A DNA stretch of 62,146 bases, from the NCBI GenBank assembly GCA_900548795.1, contig URLT01000001.1, positions 1 through 62,146 on the forward strand, in the 5' to 3' direction. How positions within the stretch are numbered: position 1 is the stretch's first letter; every line of letters starts with the position of its first letter. This DNA is from an uncultured Eubacteriales bacterium. Lineage in GTDB: Bacteria; Bacillota; Clostridia; Oscillospirales; Oscillospiraceae. The notes below the pieces were generated by a model that was given only the letters and a program-made list of their open reading frames with translations, did no database searches and was not told the DNA's origin. Below, piece by piece: positions 24,558 to 33,143 of this stretch. The position numbers and the translations under genes were made by a program.

Positions 24558-25573
24558 TGACGATCAAGGATCTTGCCAGAGAGACGGGCTACTCCGTCGG
24601 CACGATCTCGCGCGTCCTGAACCATCACCCGAATGTGAGCGAGAAGGCGCGTCGAGAAGTGACCGAGGCGGTCAGTCGATTCGGCTTCGAACGCAACGAG
24701 AACGCAAAAAATTTGAAACGGCGTAGGGGAGACAGCATTCTCGTGCTCGTCAAGGGTCGGAAAAACGAGCTGTTTGCCTCGATCATCGAGCGTCTGCAGC
24801 AGTATTTCTGCAACACCCGCTATACGCTGTTTATGGATTATTTCGACGAAAACGAAAACGAGGTGCATCGCGCGATCCACCTCGTTGCCGAAAAAAAACC
24901 GCTGGGTCTGCTCTTTTTGGGCGGTAACTGCAGCAATTTTGCCCCGGATTTCGGGAAGATCCGCGTCCCGGCCGTGCTGCTGACGGACGACGCCTCCGAG
25001 CTGCCGTTTGAGAATCTCTCGAGCGTCTGCACGGACGACACGGCGGCGGCCGACAGCGCCGTGAGCTATCTGATCTCGCAGGGACATCGGAGGATCGGCG
25101 TGATCGGCGGCGACCCGCAGCGCTCCGACACCTCCAGAATGCGTCTGGACGGCTGCCGCGCTGCCTTGCGCCGCGCCGGGCTTCCGGGCGAGGCCGCCAG
25201 CGCGATCGACCTGTATTCCTATGAGGGCGGCTACCGAGCCATGCAGACGCTTCTCGAGCAAGACGCGGAATTTTCTGCGGTTTTTGCCATGGCGGATGTA
25301 ATGGCCATCGGCGCGATCCGCGCCCTGCGCGACGCGGGGCTGCGCGTGCCGCAGGACGTCTCCGTCTGCGGCTTTGACGGCCTGCAAATCAGCAGCTTTT
25401 ATCTGCCGCAGCTCACGACTGTGCACCAGTCGGTCGAGCTGCTTGCAGACCGCGCGGCGGAGTTCCTTGTCGAGAACATCGAGAAGGGCGTCAAGGCACG
25501 GCATGTGAACGTGCCGTTTACAATGGACTTGCGCGAGAGCGTGATTCCGGCAAATGAACAAAAGGTGTGTTAA
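24557..25573 (+). CDS. LacI-family transcriptional regulator
   Basis: 338 residues. The N-terminal HTH (TIKDLARETGYSVGTISRVL) with hinge helix is followed by a periplasmic-binding-like ligand domain (GLLFLGG, QGHRRIGVIGG, VCGFDG, TTVHQSVE). It is cotranscribed with the ABC permeases and malQ, and the operon promoter carries two operators of the LacI type, so autoregulation and sugar-responsive control are likely. The inducer is not known. Confidence 0.95.
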   Translation: MTIKDLARETGYSVGTISRVLNHHPNVSEKARREVTEAVSRFGFERNENAKNLKRRRGDSILVLVKGRKNELFASIIERLQQYFCNTRYTLFMDYFDENENEVHRAIHLVAEKKPLGLLFLGGNCSNFAPDFGKIRVPAVLLTDDASELPFENLSSVCTDDTAAADSAVSYLISQGHRRIGVIGGDPQRSDTSRMRLDGCRAALRRAGLPGEAASAIDLYSYEGGYRAMQTLLEQDAEFSAVFAMADVMAIGAIRALRDAGLRVPQDVSVCGFDGLQISSFYLPQLTTVHQSVELLADRAAEFLVENIEKGVKARHVNVPFTMDLRESVIPANEQKVC

Positions 25574-25578
25574 CGAAC

Positions 25579-27054
25579 ATGAGATATTCCGGTATTCTGA
25601 TGCATATTTCCTCTCTGCCCTCTCCCTACGGCATCGGCTCTCTGGGCAGGGCGGCGTACCAATTTGCGGACTTTCTGAAGGCAGCCGGCCAGCATTATTG
25701 GCAGATCCTTCCGATCGGCCCGACCAGCTACGGCGACAGCCCGTACCAATCCTTCAGTACCTGCGCCGGAAATCCGTACTTCATCGACCTTGACCTTCTC
25801 GTCGAGCAGGGGCTCCTGACGCGGGAGGAGGTCGACGCGATCGATTGGCCGTCCGATGCAGGACGCGTGGATTACGGGTTCCAGTTCTCGGTGCGCTTTG
25901 ACCTGCTCTATAAGGCCTATGAGCGCGGCCGCGACCGCGATGCCGACGAGCTGCGGATCTTCCGCGAGGAAAACCCGTGGGTCGAGGATTATGCCATGTA
26001 TATGGCGCTCAAGCGCGCAAACGGCATGTGCTCGTGGGAAACTTGGCCCGAGGAGGTGCGCCTGCGCAGACCCGGCGCGCTGGAGACCTATGGCATCACG
26101 CTTTCGGAGGATTGCAGCTTTTTTGCCTACCTGCAATATCTGTTTTATCAGCAATGGGAGCGCCTGAGCGCCTATGTCCACGAGCGCGGGATCGAGCTGA
26201 TCGGCGATCTGCCGATCTACGTCCCCTATGATTCGTGCGACGTTTGGTCGAATCCGTCGCTCTTCCAGCTCGACGAGAACGGCACGCCCACCGGCGTTGC
26301 GGGCTGTCCGCCCGACTATTTTGCGCAGGACGGCCAGCTCTGGGGCAACCCGCTCTACGACTGGGAACGGATGCGGCAGGACGATTATGCATGGTGGAAG
26401 GAGCGCATTCGCGCAGCCTCGCGCCTGTTTGACGTCATTCGCATCGACCACTTCCGCGGGCTTGAGAGCTACTGGGCGGTGCCCTACGGCGAAGCGACGG
26501 CGAGAAACGGCCGCTGGGTCAAGGGGCCGGGGGAGGATTTCATCCGCGCCCTCAAGGACGCCTTCCCGAGCCTGCGCCTGATTGCCGAGGATCTCGGCTT
26601 CCTGACCGAGGAGGTCATCCGCTTGCAGCAGAATTCGGGCTTCCCGGGTATGAAGGTGCTCGAGTTTGCGTTTGATTCCCGCGAGCCGAGCAATTATCTG
26701 CCGCATCGCTACCCGCGCAACTGCATTTGCTACACCGGCACGCACGACAACGAGACGCTTGTGCAGTGGCTCGAGGGGCTGCCCGAGCAGACGACGCAGT
26801 ATATTATGGAATACCTCTGCGTTCGTGACGCGCAGGACTGCGCCGATGCCATTCTCCACGCGGGCTCGGCCAGCGTGGCTGACACCTTCATCGCGCAGAT
26901 GCAGGACTATCTCGGCCTCGGCGCGGAATCGCGCATGAACGAGCCGGGCACGGTCAGCACGAAAAACTGGAGCTGGCGTATGCCTGCCGACGCCCTGACG
27001 GATGAGCTTGCGGCCAAGCTGCGCCGTATGTCCGAGCTTTACGAACGCAGTTGA
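25579..27054 (+). CDS. malQ: 4-alpha-glucanotransferase (GH77)
   Basis: 491 residues; transfers alpha-1,4-glucan segments between maltodextrins in the cytoplasm, releasing glucose. Family markers: SSLPSPYGIGSLG, WQILPIGPTSYGDSPYQSFS, GDLPIYV, the nucleophile segment RIDHFRGLESYW, the acid/base segment LIAEDLG, and THDNET. ATG 25579 (MRYSGILMHISSLPSP) matches the conserved N-terminus. It is the last gene of the ABC operon, 5 bases after the regulator, which argues for imported maltooligosaccharides as substrates. A terminator follows. Confidence 0.96.
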   Translation: MRYSGILMHISSLPSPYGIGSLGRAAYQFADFLKAAGQHYWQILPIGPTSYGDSPYQSFSTCAGNPYFIDLDLLVEQGLLTREEVDAIDWPSDAGRVDYGFQFSVRFDLLYKAYERGRDRDADELRIFREENPWVEDYAMYMALKRANGMCSWETWPEEVRLRRPGALETYGITLSEDCSFFAYLQYLFYQQWERLSAYVHERGIELIGDLPIYVPYDSCDVWSNPSLFQLDENGTPTGVAGCPPDYFAQDGQLWGNPLYDWERMRQDDYAWWKERIRAASRLFDVIRIDHFRGLESYWAVPYGEATARNGRWVKGPGEDFIRALKDAFPSLRLIAEDLGFLTEEVIRLQQNSGFPGMKVLEFAFDSREPSNYLPHRYPRNCICYTGTHDNETLVQWLEGLPEQTTQYIMEYLCVRDAQDCADAILHAGSASVADTFIAQMQDYLGLGAESRMNEPGTVSTKNWSWRMPADALTDELAAKLRRMSELYERS

Positions 27055-27076
27055 TACTTCATAGCATAAAAACCGA

Positions 27077-27116
27077 ACCGACGCCGCAGTGATTTTCCAC
27101 TGCGGCGTCGGTTTTC
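27077..27116. terminator. Bidirectional terminator between malQ and the XRE gene
   Basis: A 15-bp stem (27077-27091 with 27098-27112), T-rich on the plus side and preceded by AAAA, so it can stop transcripts from both converging genes. The last codon of the XRE gene lies directly beside it. Confidence 0.85.
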
Positions 27117-27357
27117 ATCCGTCCAGATTTTCAAAAAATGCGTCATAAGGACAGCGATAGAGCTTTTTCAGCTCGACCAAAACACTGATGCGGATGTTCA
27201 GCTCGCCGGACTCATATTTCGCATAAGTCGTGCGACCGATGTCGCAGCCGCGAAGCTGCAGGGCAGCGCACAGCTTTTCCTGCGACAAACCGTGTTCACA
27301 GCGCAGACGCCGCAGATTTTCGCCCATATTCCGGTCGCGCCGTAGCTTTTGCTCCAT
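27115..27357 (-). CDS. Small XRE-family (Cro/CI-type HTH) regulator
   Basis: 80 residues, almost all of it one HTH domain (MGENLRRLRCEHGLSQEKLC, then IGRTTYAKYESGE). The start ATG 27357 follows AAGGGAG; a longer form from 27396 lacks a site. The upstream region carries two related TGACC/GGT inverted motifs flanking a divergent promoter, so it probably controls itself and the small gene at 27463. Not linked to phage genes in this window. Confidence 0.9.
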   Translation of the reverse strand: MEQKLRRDRNMGENLRRLRCEHGLSQEKLCAALQLRGCDIGRTTYAKYESGELNIRISVLVELKKLYRCPYDAFFENLDG

Positions 27358-27373
27358 AATGACTCTCCCTTTT

Positions 27374-27445
27374 TGACCAGTATTGGTTGCAAACAATCAT
27401 ATTTTATGATATACTGATGAAAAATATTGACCGCAATATTGGTCA
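27374..27445 (+). promoter_or_regulatory. Promoter with two putative XRE operator sites
   Basis: TTGCAA (27387-27392), 17-base spacer, TATACT (27410-27415) drives the plus-strand small gene. TGACCAGTATTGGTTG (27374-27389) touches the -35, and TGACCGCAATATTGGTCA (27428-27445) lies just after the expected start. The shared TGACC...ATTGGT pattern on either side of one promoter suggests repression by the adjacent XRE protein. Confidence 0.6.
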
Positions 27446-27462
27446 GATTTAGGAGAAGCGAT

Positions 27463-27594
27463 ATGGAAACTTATCAAAAAATGTACGCAATTCTGTGCGC
27501 GGCGGTCGACGAGGTCATCGACCCGTTGGAAAAGATCCCCGCCGCCGTCCCGTGGGCAGCCAGACTGCGCGCGTCGCTTCGCTCCTCGCAATGA
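27463..27594 (+). pseudogene. Small conserved-type gene truncated by a REP-like repeat
   Basis: A well-placed AGGAGAAG precedes ATG 27463, and the 43 codons start METYQKMYAILCAAVDEVID. The end of the frame (from about 27568, RASLRSSQ) is made by an inverted REP-like unit, whose TGA gives the stop. Short proteins with a similar start occur in gut Clostridia and are usually longer (from memory, not checked), so this copy is probably truncated. It has a promoter with operator-like sites and is followed by a strong terminator (27602-27630). Confidence 0.5.
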
Positions 27595-27596
27595 CA
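27568..27596 (-). repeat. REP-like unit, third copy
   Basis: The reverse complement reads TCATTGCGAGGAGCGAAGCG followed by ACGCGCGC, matching the unit at 15182-15211 over its first two thirds. It forms the 3' end of the small gene at 27463. Confidence 0.7.
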
Positions 27597-27601
27597 CAAA
27601 A

Positions 27602-27634
27602 ATGGTAGGTTTTTCGTAAAAACCTACCATTTTT
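27602..27634. terminator. Perfect hairpin with T-run
   Basis: ATGGTAGGTTTTT pairs with AAAAACCTACCAT (27602-27614 with 27618-27630), followed by TTTTG and preceded by AAAA. It would end the small plus-strand transcript and works in both directions. Confidence 0.75.
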
Positions 27635-27704
27635 GCAACTCAAGGGCTTGAATCCGGCGCAGAGCGACACCGCAACGTGCTCTATGAGCAAATGCAAAGC
27701 AAAA

Positions 27705-27747
27705 CCCGCCGTCGAACCGAGTGGATCGGCTCGACGGCGGGCTTTTT
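27705..27747. terminator. Terminator of ackA-pepT
   Basis: CCCGCCGTCGA (27705-27715) pairs with TCGACGGCGGG (27731-27741). It is followed by TTTTT on the plus strand and by TTTTG on the minus strand, just past the pepT stop. Confidence 0.8.
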
Positions 27748-27752
27748 ACCGT

Positions 27753-28961
27753 TTATTTTGCTGCGTTCATCAGCAGGCGCTTGAGGATGCGCACGGCGGT
27801 CTGCATATCCTCGACCGGGATATACTCAAAACGGCCGTGGTAATTCTCGCCGCCCGTGAACAGGTTTGGGCAGGGAAGCCCCTCGTAGGAAAGACGCGCG
27901 CCGTCCGTGCCGCCGCGAATGGGCACGATCGCAGGGGTGACGCCCTCGTCGAGCATGGCCTGCTTCATCGCCTCGACGACGTGCATACACGGCTCGATCT
28001 TTTCGCGCATGTTATAGTAGCTGTCCTTGAGCCGAACCTCGACCGTGCCTTCGCCGTGCTTTCGGTTCAGATAGGCCGCTGCATCGGCAAAGAGCGCCTT
28101 TTTCTGCTCGAATTTGGCGCGGTCATGGTCGCGGATGATATATTCCAGCGTCGCCAGCTCCACCTCGCCGTGCATTTCGCACAGGTGGCTGAAGCCTTCG
28201 TAGCCCTCGGTGAATTCCGGGCGCTGCTGCACGGGCAGCATGGCGTGGAACTCCATGGCGATGTTCTGCGCATTGATCATGGTGTTTTTCGCGTCGCCGG
28301 GATGGACGTTGCGCCCGTGCACGGTGACCACGGCGGAGGCGGCGTTGAAATTCTCAAATTCCAGCTCGCCCAGTGTGCCGCCGTCGACGGTGAAGGCAAA
28401 GTCCGCGCCGAAGCGCTTGAGGTCGAAGCGGTCGGCGCCGCGGCCGATCTCCTCGTCGGGCGTGAAGCCGATGCGCAGGGTGGCGTGGGGCTTGCCCTCG
28501 GCCATCAGCTCCTCGGCGGCGGTCAGGATCTCGGCGATGCCGGCCTTGTCGTCCGCGCCGAGCAGCGTCGTGCCGTCGGTGACGATCAGATGCTTGCCGA
28601 CGCTGCGCTTGAGCTTCGGAAAATCTCGGTCGGACAGGACAATGCCCTTCTCCTCGTTGAGCACGATGTCGCCGCCCTCGTAGCGCACGGTACGCGGCTT
28701 GACGTCCTTGCCGGAGCAGTCCGGCGCGGTGTCCATATGCGCGATCAGGCCGATCACGGGCGCGCCCTTTGCGCCGGGAACGGTGCCGTAGACATAGCCG
28801 TCGGCGTCCATCTGCGCGTCGGCGATGCCCATGGCGAGCATTTCCTCGACCAGCGCCGCGCCGAGCCGCTTCTGCTTATCCGTGGAGGGGCAGGAGTCGC
28901 TCGATTCGTCGGACTGCGTGTCGAAGGAGACGTATTTCAAAAGACGTTCGGAGACGGTCAT
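27753..28961 (-). CDS. pepT: Tripeptide aminopeptidase (peptidase T)
   Basis: 402 residues, M20 family di-zinc peptidase that removes the N-terminal residue from tripeptides in the cytoplasm. Seen: YVSFDTQSDESSDSCPST near the N-terminus, the metal motif HMDTAPD, the GADDKAG metal/bridging Asp motif, TPDEEIGRG with the catalytic Glu, the TVDGG segment, and RGGTDGARLS with C-terminal GGENYHGRFEY. Normal length. It starts 15 bases after the ackA stop with GAGGGGG ahead of ATG 28961, so the two are cotranscribed. Confidence 0.97.
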   Translation of the reverse strand: MTVSERLLKYVSFDTQSDESSDSCPSTDKQKRLGAALVEEMLAMGIADAQMDADGYVYGTVPGAKGAPVIGLIAHMDTAPDCSGKDVKPRTVRYEGGDIVLNEEKGIVLSDRDFPKLKRSVGKHLIVTDGTTLLGADDKAGIAEILTAAEELMAEGKPHATLRIGFTPDEEIGRGADRFDLKRFGADFAFTVDGGTLGELEFENFNAASAVVTVHGRNVHPGDAKNTMINAQNIAMEFHAMLPVQQRPEFTEGYEGFSHLCEMHGEVELATLEYIIRDHDRAKFEQKKALFADAAAYLNRKHGEGTVEVRLKDSYYNMREKIEPCMHVVEAMKQAMLDEGVTPAIVPIRGGTDGARLSYEGLPCPNLFTGGENYHGRFEYIPVEDMQTAVRILKRLLMNAAK

Positions 28962-28976
28962 GGCAGTTGCCCCCTC

Positions 28977-30173
28977 TTATTTGCAGAGCTCGGCGGTGTC
29001 CTGCGCGATCATCAGCTCTTCGTTGGTCGGGATGACCCAGACCTTCACGCGGGAATCGTCGGCGGAAATGAGGGCTTCCTCGCCGCGCACCTGATTGCGC
29101 TGCTCGTCGAGCTTGACGCCCATGAAGCCCAGCCCGTCGCAGACGGCAGCGCGAGTCGCCGGGCCGTTCTCGCCGACACCGGCCGTGAAGACGAGGCAGT
29201 CCAGCCCGCCCAGCGCGGCGGCATACGCGCCGACGTACTTCTTGACCTCGTAGCAGAACTTGTCCAGCGCCAGACGGCAGGCCTTGTCGCCCTTGGCGGC
29301 GCCCGCCTCGAGGTCGCGGAAGTCGGAGGAGCAGCCGTTCGACAGCGCCAGCACGCCGGACTTCTTGTTCAGCATGGTCAGGCACTCGTCGGCGCTCATG
29401 TTGTATTTATTCATGATGAACTGCGCGACGCAGGTGTCGATGTCGCCGGAGCGCGTGCCCATGGGCACGCCGGCCAACGGAGACAGACCCATGGAGGTGT
29501 CCTGACACTTGCCGTCGGCGACGGCGGACAGGGACGAGCCGTTGCCCAGATGGCAGACGACAATCTTCAGCTCGCTTGCGGGCTTGCCCATCAGCTCAAT
29601 GGCGCGCTTGGAGACGAAGCGGTGGGACGTGCCGTGGAAGCCGTAGCGGCGCAGGTGATCTTCTTCGTAATACTTGGTGGGTATGGCGTAGCGATAGGCC
29701 TTCGGGGGCATGGTCATGTGGAACGCGGTGTCGAACACGGCAACCTGCGGCTTGCCGGGCATGGCCTTCTCGCAGGCCTCGATGCCCATCAGGTTCGCCG
29801 GGTTATGGAGCGGGCCGAGGGGGATGCAGTCGCGAATGGCCTGCTTGCAGGCCTCGTCGATGATGCAGGAGGCGATGAACTTGTCGCCGCCGTGGAGCAC
29901 GCGATGGCCGACGGCGTCGATCTCGTCGGTGGAGCGGATCACGCCGAATTCCGGGTCGACCAAGATCGACAGCACGGCGTCGATGGCCTCGGCGTGGCTG
30001 GGCATGGGGATCTCGCGCTCGACCTTCGTTCCCTTGACGAGGTTCTTGTGCGTGAGGCGGCCGTCGATGTAAATGCGCTCACAAAGACCCTTGGCAGTGA
30101 CCTCGCCGGTATCCGGATCCATGAGCTGATACTTCAGCGACGAGCTGCCTGCGTTGATAACCAGAATTTTCAT
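28977..30173 (-). CDS. ackA: Acetate kinase
   Basis: 398 residues. It forms ATP from acetyl phosphate, the terminal energy step of acetate fermentation. Motifs: N-terminal VINAGSSSLKYQL, AVFDTAFH, YGFHGTSH, VVCHLGNGSS, and GVGENGP near the C-terminus. The start is ATG 30173 (MKILVINAGSSS) after AGGAG; an upstream in-frame ATG at 30242 adds residues unlike the family. No pta lies in the window. The divergent neighbour tmcAL uses acetate and ATP for tRNA modification. Confidence 0.97.
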   Translation of the reverse strand: MKILVINAGSSSLKYQLMDPDTGEVTAKGLCERIYIDGRLTHKNLVKGTKVEREIPMPSHAEAIDAVLSILVDPEFGVIRSTDEIDAVGHRVLHGGDKFIASCIIDEACKQAIRDCIPLGPLHNPANLMGIEACEKAMPGKPQVAVFDTAFHMTMPPKAYRYAIPTKYYEEDHLRRYGFHGTSHRFVSKRAIELMGKPASELKIVVCHLGNGSSLSAVADGKCQDTSMGLSPLAGVPMGTRSGDIDTCVAQFIMNKYNMSADECLTMLNKKSGVLALSNGCSSDFRDLEAGAAKGDKACRLALDKFCYEVKKYVGAYAAALGGLDCLVFTAGVGENGPATRAAVCDGLGFMGVKLDEQRNQVRGEEALISADDSRVKVWVIPTNEELMIAQDTAELCK

Positions 30174-30305
30174 CTTGATTTCACTCCTGTTACGTTTTTG
30201 ATTTGCTTTTTTCAAATTCTGTGATAGGATACATACATACAATGTCTATTTTATCTCAATTCCTTGCCGCTGGCAAGTGCTTTTTTCGGAAAGAGGGGAG
30301 AATTC

Positions 30306-31466
30306 ATGAAAACCGTCGCCGTGATCTGCGAATATAACCCGTTTCACAACGGCCACGCGCATCAGCTCCGGCAAATGGCCGCCGTTGGAACGACCGTCTG
30401 TCTGATGAGCGGGAACTATGTGCAGCGCGGCGAGCCGGCGATCTGCGACAAGTGGACGCGCGCGCGGGCGGCGGCGCTCTGCGGCGCGGATCTGGTGCTC
30501 GAGCTTCCCGTTACCTATGCCCTGCGGTCGGCCGAGGGCTTTGCCGACGGCGGCGTGGAGCTGCTCGAGCGGCTCGGCTGCGTGGACGCGCTCTGCTTCG
30601 GCAGCGAGACGGGCAGCGCCGAGCGCGTGCACGCTGCGGCACGGCTGCTGCTTTCCGACGAATTTCCCGCCGCGCTGCGGCAGGAGCTTGCCGCGGGCGT
30701 GAGCTTCCCGACCGCGCGGCAGCGCGCCGTTTGCCGCCTGAACGGCGGGGAAGCGCCGCCCCTGACCGCGCCGAACGACATTTTGGCCGTGGAATACTGC
30801 AAGGCGCTGCTGCGCCGGGGCAGCGCCATTGAGCCGATGCTCATCCGCCGCGACGGGGATTATCACTGCGGGACGGATACAGCCGCTCCGTCCGCCTCCT
30901 ATCTGCGCGGGCAGGCGGACTGGACGGGCTATATTCCGCAGGCTGCGCTGGCGTGCTTCGCCGGTGCGCCGCGTTTTTCCGTCGAGGCCGGAGAGCGGGC
31001 GTGGCTGGCGCGGCTGCGCGGAATGACGCAGGAGGAATTTGCGGCGCTGCCCTTCGGCTCGGAGGGGCTGTGGCGACGCCTTATGCGGGCGTGCCGCACG
31101 CAGGAGCGACTTGCCGACATCGTCGAGGCGGCCAAGACCAAGCGCTATACGCGCACGCGTTTGATGCGGATGCTCCTGTGCGCCTATCTCGGCATCGACA
31201 CGGCGCTTCTTTATGCCGACGCGCCCTATGTCCGCGTGCTGGCCGCGAACGAGCGCGGGCAGGCTGTGCTCCGCCGCGCAAGAAAAAACGGCGCGCCGCT
31301 GCTGCACGCAGGCGAGCGCGCGCCTGCCTGCCCCTATGCCGAGCTGGAGCGCCGCGCCGACGATCTTTACGGTCTGTTTCACACCGGGGAACGATGTTAT
31401 GTCAACCAAGAACGAGAACGCCGGCTTTTTCTTGCGCCGATGCCTGCGGCGTCCGACGAAAAATAA
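30306..31466 (+). CDS. tmcAL: tRNA(Met) cytidine acetate ligase
   Basis: 386 residues, the YlbM/TmcAL family: activates acetate with ATP and acetylates the wobble cytidine of elongator tRNA-Met. The nucleotidyltransferase HxGH signature is in EYNPFHNGH, followed by SGNYVQRGEPA and TAPNDILAVEY. ATG 30306 is preceded by AGAGGGGAG. Divergent from ackA, an understandable pairing since both handle acetate, though this is only context. Confidence 0.92.
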   Translation: MKTVAVICEYNPFHNGHAHQLRQMAAVGTTVCLMSGNYVQRGEPAICDKWTRARAAALCGADLVLELPVTYALRSAEGFADGGVELLERLGCVDALCFGSETGSAERVHAAARLLLSDEFPAALRQELAAGVSFPTARQRAVCRLNGGEAPPLTAPNDILAVEYCKALLRRGSAIEPMLIRRDGDYHCGTDTAAPSASYLRGQADWTGYIPQAALACFAGAPRFSVEAGERAWLARLRGMTQEEFAALPFGSEGLWRRLMRACRTQERLADIVEAAKTKRYTRTRLMRMLLCAYLGIDTALLYADAPYVRVLAANERGQAVLRRARKNGAPLLHAGERAPACPYAELERRADDLYGLFHTGERCYVNQERERRLFLAPMPAASDEK

Positions 31467-31594
31467 AGATTTTTCTGCAGCAATCGAAAAAAAATGCTTG
31501 CAATCCGGTGAAAAATGTGATACTATATCTGGGCGATTGAATACAAAGGGACTACTAAATCCCTGACGACGACTATAAGAAAGAGGTGAAAGCA

Positions 31595-31795
31595 ATGAAG
31601 GAAGGTATCCATCCGAAGTACGAACAGACTACAATCAGATGCGCGTGCGGCGAGATTATTGAGACCGGCTCCACGAAAAAGGACATCAAGGTTGAAATTT
31701 GCTCCAAGTGCCACCCTTTCTATACCGGCAAGCAGAAGCTGGTTGACACCGGTGGACGTGTTGACCGTTTCAACAAGAAGTTCGGTCTGAAGTAA
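31595..31795 (+). CDS. rpmE: Large ribosomal subunit protein bL31 (zinc-binding form)
   Basis: 66 residues from ATG 31595, preceded by GAGGTGAAAG. The four zinc-ligand cysteines are present (RCACGE and CSKCHPFYTGKQK), so this is the C+ form. A terminator follows directly. A promoter is not obvious in the 130 bases after tmcAL apart from TTGCAA at about 31498 with a weak TATACT-like element. Confidence 0.95.
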   Translation: MKEGIHPKYEQTTIRCACGEIIETGSTKKDIKVEICSKCHPFYTGKQKLVDTGGRVDRFNKKFGLK

Positions 31796-31802
31796 TGAGT
31801 AA

Positions 31803-31831
31803 AGTTCGCACCGCATCGGTGCGGACTTTTT
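31803..31831 (+). terminator. rpmE terminator
   Basis: A 10-bp stem (GTTCGCACCG with CGGTGCGGAC, one G-T pair) and six T, 8 bases after the rpmE stop. Confidence 0.9.
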
Positions 31832-31874
31832 TCATTATCTGTCGATTTTCGTCGACGCAGGACTGGAGATATTT

Positions 31875-33143
31875 ATGAATTTGAACGAACGTGTTACCAT
31901 CGAAAAGGCCGTTCTGGTCGGGCTGAACGCCGACTGCTTCCGCCCGGAGGAGACGGCTACCGAGGAATCCCTCGACGAGCTGGAGGCGCTTCTTGAGACG
32001 GCGGGCGGCGAATGCACAGCCAAGGTGCTGCAAAACCGCAAAACGCCCGACCCGCACAGCTTCATCGGCGAGGGCAAGGCGCAGGAGGTGCGCGAGCTGC
32101 TGGAGCATACCGGTGCGAATCTGGTCGTGTTCGACAACGACCTCTCGCCGTCGCAGATCCGGGCGCTTGAGGAGCTGACCGACGCGACGGTGCTCGACCG
32201 CAGCGCCCTGATCCTCGATATTTTTGCCCAGCGCGCCAAGACGGCCGAGGGTCGTCTGCAGGTCGAGCTGGCGCAGTATCAATACCTGCTGCCGAAGCTC
32301 TCCGGCATGGGCAAGTCCATGTCGCGGCTCGGCGGCGGCATCGGCACGCGCGGTCCCGGCGAGACGAAGCTCGAGACCGACCGGCGGCATATCCGCGAGC
32401 GCATCGACCGGCTCAAGACCGAGCTGGCCGAGGTGCGCAAGGTGCGCGGCGTGCAGCGCGAGCGCCGCATGAAGAACGCCGTGCCGGTCGTGGCACTGGT
32501 CGGCTATACCAATGCGGGGAAATCTACCCTGCTCAATCAGCTCACGGGCGCGGGCATCCCCGCCAACGACCGCCTGTTTGACACGCTGGACACGACCACG
32601 CGCCGCCTGCGTGTGTCCGACCATCTGGAGGTGCTGCTGTCGGACACCGTCGGCTTCATCGCGAAGCTTCCGCATCACCTCGTCGAGGCCTTCAAGGCCA
32701 CGCTCGAGGAGCTGCAATATGCCGACCTGCTGCTGCACGTGATCGACGCCTCCGATCCGCAGCGCGATGAGCACATTGCCGTGGTCGACCGTTTGATCGA
32801 GCAGCTTGCCAAGCCCGGCGTGCCGGTTTTGCGGTGCTACAACAAGGCTGATCTGCTCGATGACATCAGCGACTATCCGATTGGGGAGCGAAACATCCCC
32901 ATCTGCGCCCGCAGCGGCGTCGGCATGGATGAGCTGCTCACGCGCATCGAGCAGACGCTGCTCGGAGAGCTGCATGAGGTTACGCTGCTGCTGCCTTATG
33001 CGCAGGGCGGCGTGCTGGACGTGCTGCATCAGCAGGCACAGGTACATAACGTGGAATATACGGCGGAGGGGATCGTGGTTCAACTGACCTGCAAGGACGA
33101 GCTTTACCGCCGCTATCGGCAGTATGAGAGGGAGCACGGATGA
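31875..33143 (+). CDS. hflX: Ribosome-associated GTPase HflX
   Basis: 422 residues. GTPase that binds the 50S subunit and splits stalled ribosomes under stress. Domain order: N-terminal HflX domain with SFIGEGKAQEV, the conserved GGGIGTRGPGETKLETDRR linker, then the G domain with G1 GYTNAGKST, G3 DTVGF and G4 NKAD. ATG 31875 follows GGAG. Its last 4 bases overlap the start of the yigZ-type gene. It opens a run of housekeeping genes through rpoD. Confidence 0.96.
   Translation: MNLNERVTIEKAVLVGLNADCFRPEETATEESLDELEALLETAGGECTAKVLQNRKTPDPHSFIGEGKAQEVRELLEHTGANLVVFDNDLSPSQIRALEELTDATVLDRSALILDIFAQRAKTAEGRLQVELAQYQYLLPKLSGMGKSMSRLGGGIGTRGPGETKLETDRRHIRERIDRLKTELAEVRKVRGVQRERRMKNAVPVVALVGYTNAGKSTLLNQLTGAGIPANDRLFDTLDTTTRRLRVSDHLEVLLSDTVGFIAKLPHHLVEAFKATLEELQYADLLLHVIDASDPQRDEHIAVVDRLIEQLAKPGVPVLRCYNKADLLDDISDYPIGERNIPICARSGVGMDELLTRIEQTLLGELHEVTLLLPYAQGGVLDVLHQQAQVHNVEYTAEGIVVQLTCKDELYRRYRQYEREHG

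Noticed and set aside
27115..27594. Toxin-antitoxin pair
   Set aside because: The XRE protein fits an antitoxin-type regulator, but the small gene beside it has no toxin motif and is truncated; not claimed.
27633..30224. An 863-codon plus-strand frame opposite pepT and ackA
   Set aside because: Spans a terminator and two well-identified genes; no homology expected.
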